Under the pieces are notes generated by a model. It was not told where the DNA came from. It did no database searches and saw only the letters and a program-made list of their open reading frames with translations. Positions 60,290 to 64,000 of a DNA stretch of 64,000 nucleotides are shown one piece after another. Origin of the DNA: Paguma larvata (Eukaryota; Chordata; Mammalia; Carnivora; Viverridae); the NCBI GenBank assembly GCA_030068075.1, contig CM057826.1:35762211-35826210 (forward strand), in the 5' to 3' direction. The position numbers and the translations under genes are program-made. How positions within the stretch are numbered: the stretch's first letter is position 1; each line of letters begins with the position of its first letter.

Positions 60290-60508
60290 GTGTGCCTGGG
60301 TGGCTCAGTTGGTTAAGTGTCCAAATTTGGCTTGGGTCATGATCTCGTAGTTTGTGAGTTCGAGCCCCGTGTCAGGCTCTGTGCTGACAGCTCAGAGCCT
60401 GGAGTTGCTTCAAGTTCTGTGTCTCCCTCTCTCTCTGCCCCTCCCCTGCTCACACTCTGTCTGTCTCTATCTCACAAAAATAAATAAACATTTAAAAAAT
60501 TTTAAAAA
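60290..60508 (+). repeat. CAN-SINE (feline type), full length
   Basis: Head gtgtgcctgggtggctcag, B-box-like gttcgagccc (60358-60367), feline body and tail. An exact 18-bp duplication aagaaaaaatgtaatttg (60272-60289, 60509-60526), the longest in the window. Confidence 0.96.
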
Positions 60509-60526
60509 AAGAAAAAATGTAATTTG

Positions 60527-62699
60527 ATTAATTTTTCAAAAATCTTCAGTTCAAAACATTCTTGCATTTGCACTGAAGTCTTTAATATATATCAGAGAGA
60601 AAGGCAGAGAGAGAACTTTGTCCTCTCAGCCAGATTTTCCACCCTTTCAAAAACCCAGCTATAGTTTATCAGTCTGAAAGAGCAATTATTTTTCTTGCAT
60701 AAATTTGTTGCATGTAAGCAACTAAGTGCTCTTTTTTTTGCAACTAAGTGTTTTGATAGGTGATGTTCTCCTACCCACCTGCATACACATCCAAACATAT
60801 ACATTAATAAAGGAGAAAGTGTTCAAGAATATCTTAGGCTTAAAGAATGCTTCATATACGTAAATTTATTTCTTTGCTTAGTTCTTAACTGTGCATTTTC
60901 CAGAGTTTAGGTTGGTATGCAAACTTTCTCTCCTAGGCAGTGGAAAAATCAGTAGTTGAGTGTCCAAATGGCAGTTAAATTACCTCAGTTTTGTTGCTCA
61001 CCATAGTACCACTGTGTTGCAATGGACTATGTCTCATTTGCCCCAAATAAGAGAATTGAACAGTATACGATCCTTTGAAAAAATCACCAATTTGTTTACC
61101 AGGGGGGAAAAGTACTGTATCACGTCAGTATACACCCTCCCCTTCCATTAGTGAAAATCAAATGACATTTATACGCAGAGTGGGTAAGCTTGGGCTGACC
61201 AAGCTGCCAGGGGAGATGGGGGAGTTTCAGCAATCAAGATTGAAATAATGTTAGTTGATCAAATATTCAACTCTGCTTATTTCTTTCCTTTACCTACTTT
61301 TCATTACTCCCACCCTTGTTACTGTGTTTTTGAGATGATAGCTGAATTCTCACTAAAATCACTGAACTCACTTTATGACTTTTATTCTCACTTTATCTAC
61401 TATATGCTTATGAGAAAAGCCATAGATATAGCAAAATATTTTAAAATAATTTATATGGCTTTGTTTGGGTATGTGATGATCAAGATACCATTGTGTGTGT
61501 GTGTGTCTGTGTGTGTATCTAGTTTTACTCAGGCTTCTTCTCTTCTTTAGTTCTTTTTGAAATTATCTTATTTCAGCACTAATTTTAAAAATATGTATCT
61601 TATTTTACACTTTTTCTTGTTCTTTTATTTTATACTTTTATCTTATGCTTTTCAATAGTACTATGGGAAAGGAATTTTTTAAAAAGTGAGTTACACCAAA
61701 AAGCATAAAGATTGAGCAAGCCGTAATCCTTCTGCTAATGGATATGCTATAATCAACAGGAATGTTACATAAAACTAATATTTCCATTCCTTTACATTTA
61801 TAGAAAGGTTCAAGACAACTGCTTTTTCATTATCAGTTTTCACTTGCAAACAAGCAGATTAAAAAAGGCAAGAGGCCATTACTGTCTGGGAGAATTCATG
61901 TGTCTCATGTAGGGGTGAAATAAGAACTACATTCTGAGCTTTCTTGGAAGGAAGCCACTTAATCTTCCCCAGGGGTCTGGTGGGGTTTCCTGAGCTTTTT
62001 CCTGGCAATAGTCAACTGTTGTTTATGGGACCATGCCAAGACGCCAAGGGGTTGAGGAACTCTCATTTGGATGGCTAGCCAGTCTGGCACTCTCCTTGGT
62101 GCTGGCTGCTTCCAAGGTGCTAGCTTCTCTGGGCTTTGTTTTAGCAGGCCAGACTGAAAAGAGGCCACCCTGCACAGGCCTCCATGGATTAACATCCCCA
62201 GATGATTTCTTGGGTTTATTACCTCTCCCTGATCCCCTCCCTACAAAGCTTTCCTAAATCGCTGCAGCCTTGCAGCACCTAAATTTTACCTTGTCCTTGG
62301 CACTTAGCAGATTCTGAATGGCTTTGGAATTCAGGCTGTGGTTTGGTTTCTTTTGAGTTTGTAAGACATTTTGGATTAGGCCCTTGCAAATTGCCTTATG
62401 CCTATGGCACCTAGCATATAGTAAGTCCTCGAAAAATCTTGTTTGATGATAATAGTGTTTCTCTGTCTTCTTCCCAGGAAGCAACACACATAGTTTATAA
62501 GATTTTATCATATCCAGATAATGCTTGAGATCAGAGGATTAGAAGTATAGCCCACAATCCTTTCCCTTTCTTTTTCAATAACTACAGAAAACCTCCTATC
62601 CTTCTTTCTCTGTCTTTTTCACCCTCAGCACACACACACAGAAACTGACAGAAGCTTCACAGATCCACAGACACATGTTCATAGATCCTAAGAGAGAGG
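60527..62699. other. Mostly unique sequence
   Basis: No gene recognised. Paired gcaactaagtg direct repeats near 60717 and 60739. A short (TG)n at about 61492-61519. Overlapping frames on both strands at 61959-62257 have no motif. Text at 62390-62450 resembles an L2/MIR tail. Confidence 0.45.
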
Positions 62700-62905
62700 T
62701 TAAGAGTATAGAATCTGCCTCAGTGCCTGTACCAGTTCCTATAATTAATATCCATGTGACAGCAATTTCATTAGTATCTTTGTGCCTTGATTTCCTCATC
62801 TATGAAGTGGGGATAATAATAGAACCAAACCTAACAGCACATTGAGTTAATCACGTAACGTATTTAAAAGAATTTCTGGCTCATAACAAGTAGTATATTA
62901 ACATT
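62700..62905 (+). repeat. MIR SINE
   Basis: tagaatctgcctcagtgcct, cttgatttcctcatctatga, agtggggataataatagaac and tctggctcataacaagtagt keep the MIR order. Confidence 0.75.
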
Positions 62906-63871
62906 GTCCACTACTTATAATTTGGAGCAGTTTAGCTAAGATGCCACTTTTTCCTCCCTAGAAATTCAGATCAGATCGGATCTCCCAAATGTTAACTCTC
63001 AACTTATTGATGAAGTGGCAGTGATAGTCGAGATGAGAATCTAACTGGAAAAGCTAGATCCTCTTCTTGATCAAGGGAGTCCAAATCGACAAATCTTACT
63101 TCTTTACTGGAAAAGATGCTAGTCATAGGAAAGCAACTGATTTAGCTAAATACATTTATTTGGGATGCAGAAAGGTTTACAAATCCTTTACAGAATTTGG
63201 GCTTGATGTAGCTTTGCACAATCACTTCCCTTGAAAATTGGTGTTTGGAACAGCTAGTCTGAAGAGCTGATGTCGAGTACCTAAAAGCATTTGTGAGTCA
63301 CGGTAAGATCATATCCAAGGAAAAAGATGATTGATTTTTGGATGTGACAGTTTTGTGCTAAAATATGATTTTTGTTGCTTTATCTCTGTACTATTTCTTG
63401 CTTCCCCACCCCCCCAAAAGAGCTGCTCGTGGATAAAACAGCAGATCATCAAGTCCTCAATATTTAAAGCAAGTTTGGAAGGACCTAACGGGATGACTGA
63501 AAGTGAGGGGCCAGGCTTGAAGATCACACCAAATGAGGCTTTATGGCTTAGCTTCAACGAAGGCAAATCTTTGGCAATAACTCTGCTTTACTTGAAGACA
63601 CCCCAAATTATACATATCAATGAAAATTTGTGACTGGCACTATGGAATAAGCCCAGCTTACCTAATAATAGTTGACACCTGTTCTGGTTCTGCAGGCCGT
63701 GTCTCACTGTCCTTGGATAACTCTGAAATTGACTAGGTGAACCTGGCCCAGGTGGAAGTCTCTGCAGCATTTGCCCTGGCCAGGACCTGTACTGGATGAC
63801 TCCAGCTGTATGTGTACATGCGTCAGTGTGGAAGTAGAAGGTTATGTTCATAGGAGGCCTCACTTAGAAGT
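62906..63871. other. Unique sequence
   Basis: No gene recognised. The overlapping frames at 63309-63633 on both strands lack motifs. Confidence 0.45.
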
Positions 63872-64000
63872 CATTCCAGTTATTTATGGCTGCATAACAA
63901 ACCATTCCAAAACTTTATGGCTTAAAGTAACAACAATCATTTATTTTACTCATGAATCTACCATTAGGGCAGGACTTGGCATGGTGGCTCATCTCTTCTC
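63872..64000. repeat. Old mammalian interspersed repeat, cut by the window edge
   Basis: The layout gttatttatggctgcataac, aaaccattccaaaacttta, tggcttaaagtaacaacaat is very common in mammals. I cannot place the family; strand is left open. Confidence 0.55.

Overview
The window reads as AT-rich, gene-free carnivore nuclear DNA, most likely from a cat (Felidae). About twenty copies of a tRNA-derived SINE carry the head GGCGCCTGGGTGGCTCAG and a body with GAGCCTGGAGCCTGC and GATTCTGTGTCTCC. I know this as the feline form of the carnivore CAN-SINE (SINEC_Fc-like). Two LINE-1 3' ends also match the carnivore-lineage L1 tail. Species is an inference; nothing here identifies it exactly.

I found no convincing protein-coding gene, RNA gene or mitochondrial insert. 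Most short open frames are SINE or LINE translations or chance. The exceptions worth testing are a 176-codon CpG-retaining frame at 45.4-45.9 kb and a 32-codon exon-like frame at 57.8 kb; both are weak. The window is therefore probably intergenic (a gene desert) or part of a long intron.

Layout: 0.7-1.2 kb has two SINEs. 1.24-4.44 kb is an old L1 5' region on the minus strand, invaded by three SINEs. 4.4-14.4 kb is mostly unique DNA with old L1, MIR, L2 and SINE relics. 14.45-15.46 kb is a minus-strand L1 3' end, followed by an L2 at 16.2-16.8 kb. 20.0-20.5 kb is a SINE inside a SINE. 24.0-29.5 kb is an almost end-to-end old L1 on the plus strand, broken by two SINEs and an opposite-strand L1 and missing its reverse-transcriptase core. 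30-32 kb has an MLT1 LTR, a MER5A and MIRs. 32.2-36.5 kb is largely unique. 36.5-38.4 kb holds three SINEs around a carnivore L1 fragment. 39.1-39.85 kb is unique sequence with homeodomain-type motifs (candidate enhancer). 50.27-52.0 kb is a carnivore L1 split by an 856-bp solo LTR with TG...CA ends and a 6-bp target duplication. 53-64 kb mixes L1, MIR and L2 relics, SINEs and unique DNA.

There is no operon-like logic. The history is layered insertion: L2 and MIR are oldest, then L1M, MaLR and MER5, then carnivore L1 and the LTR, then CAN-SINEs, several of which still have perfect 13-18 bp target duplications.
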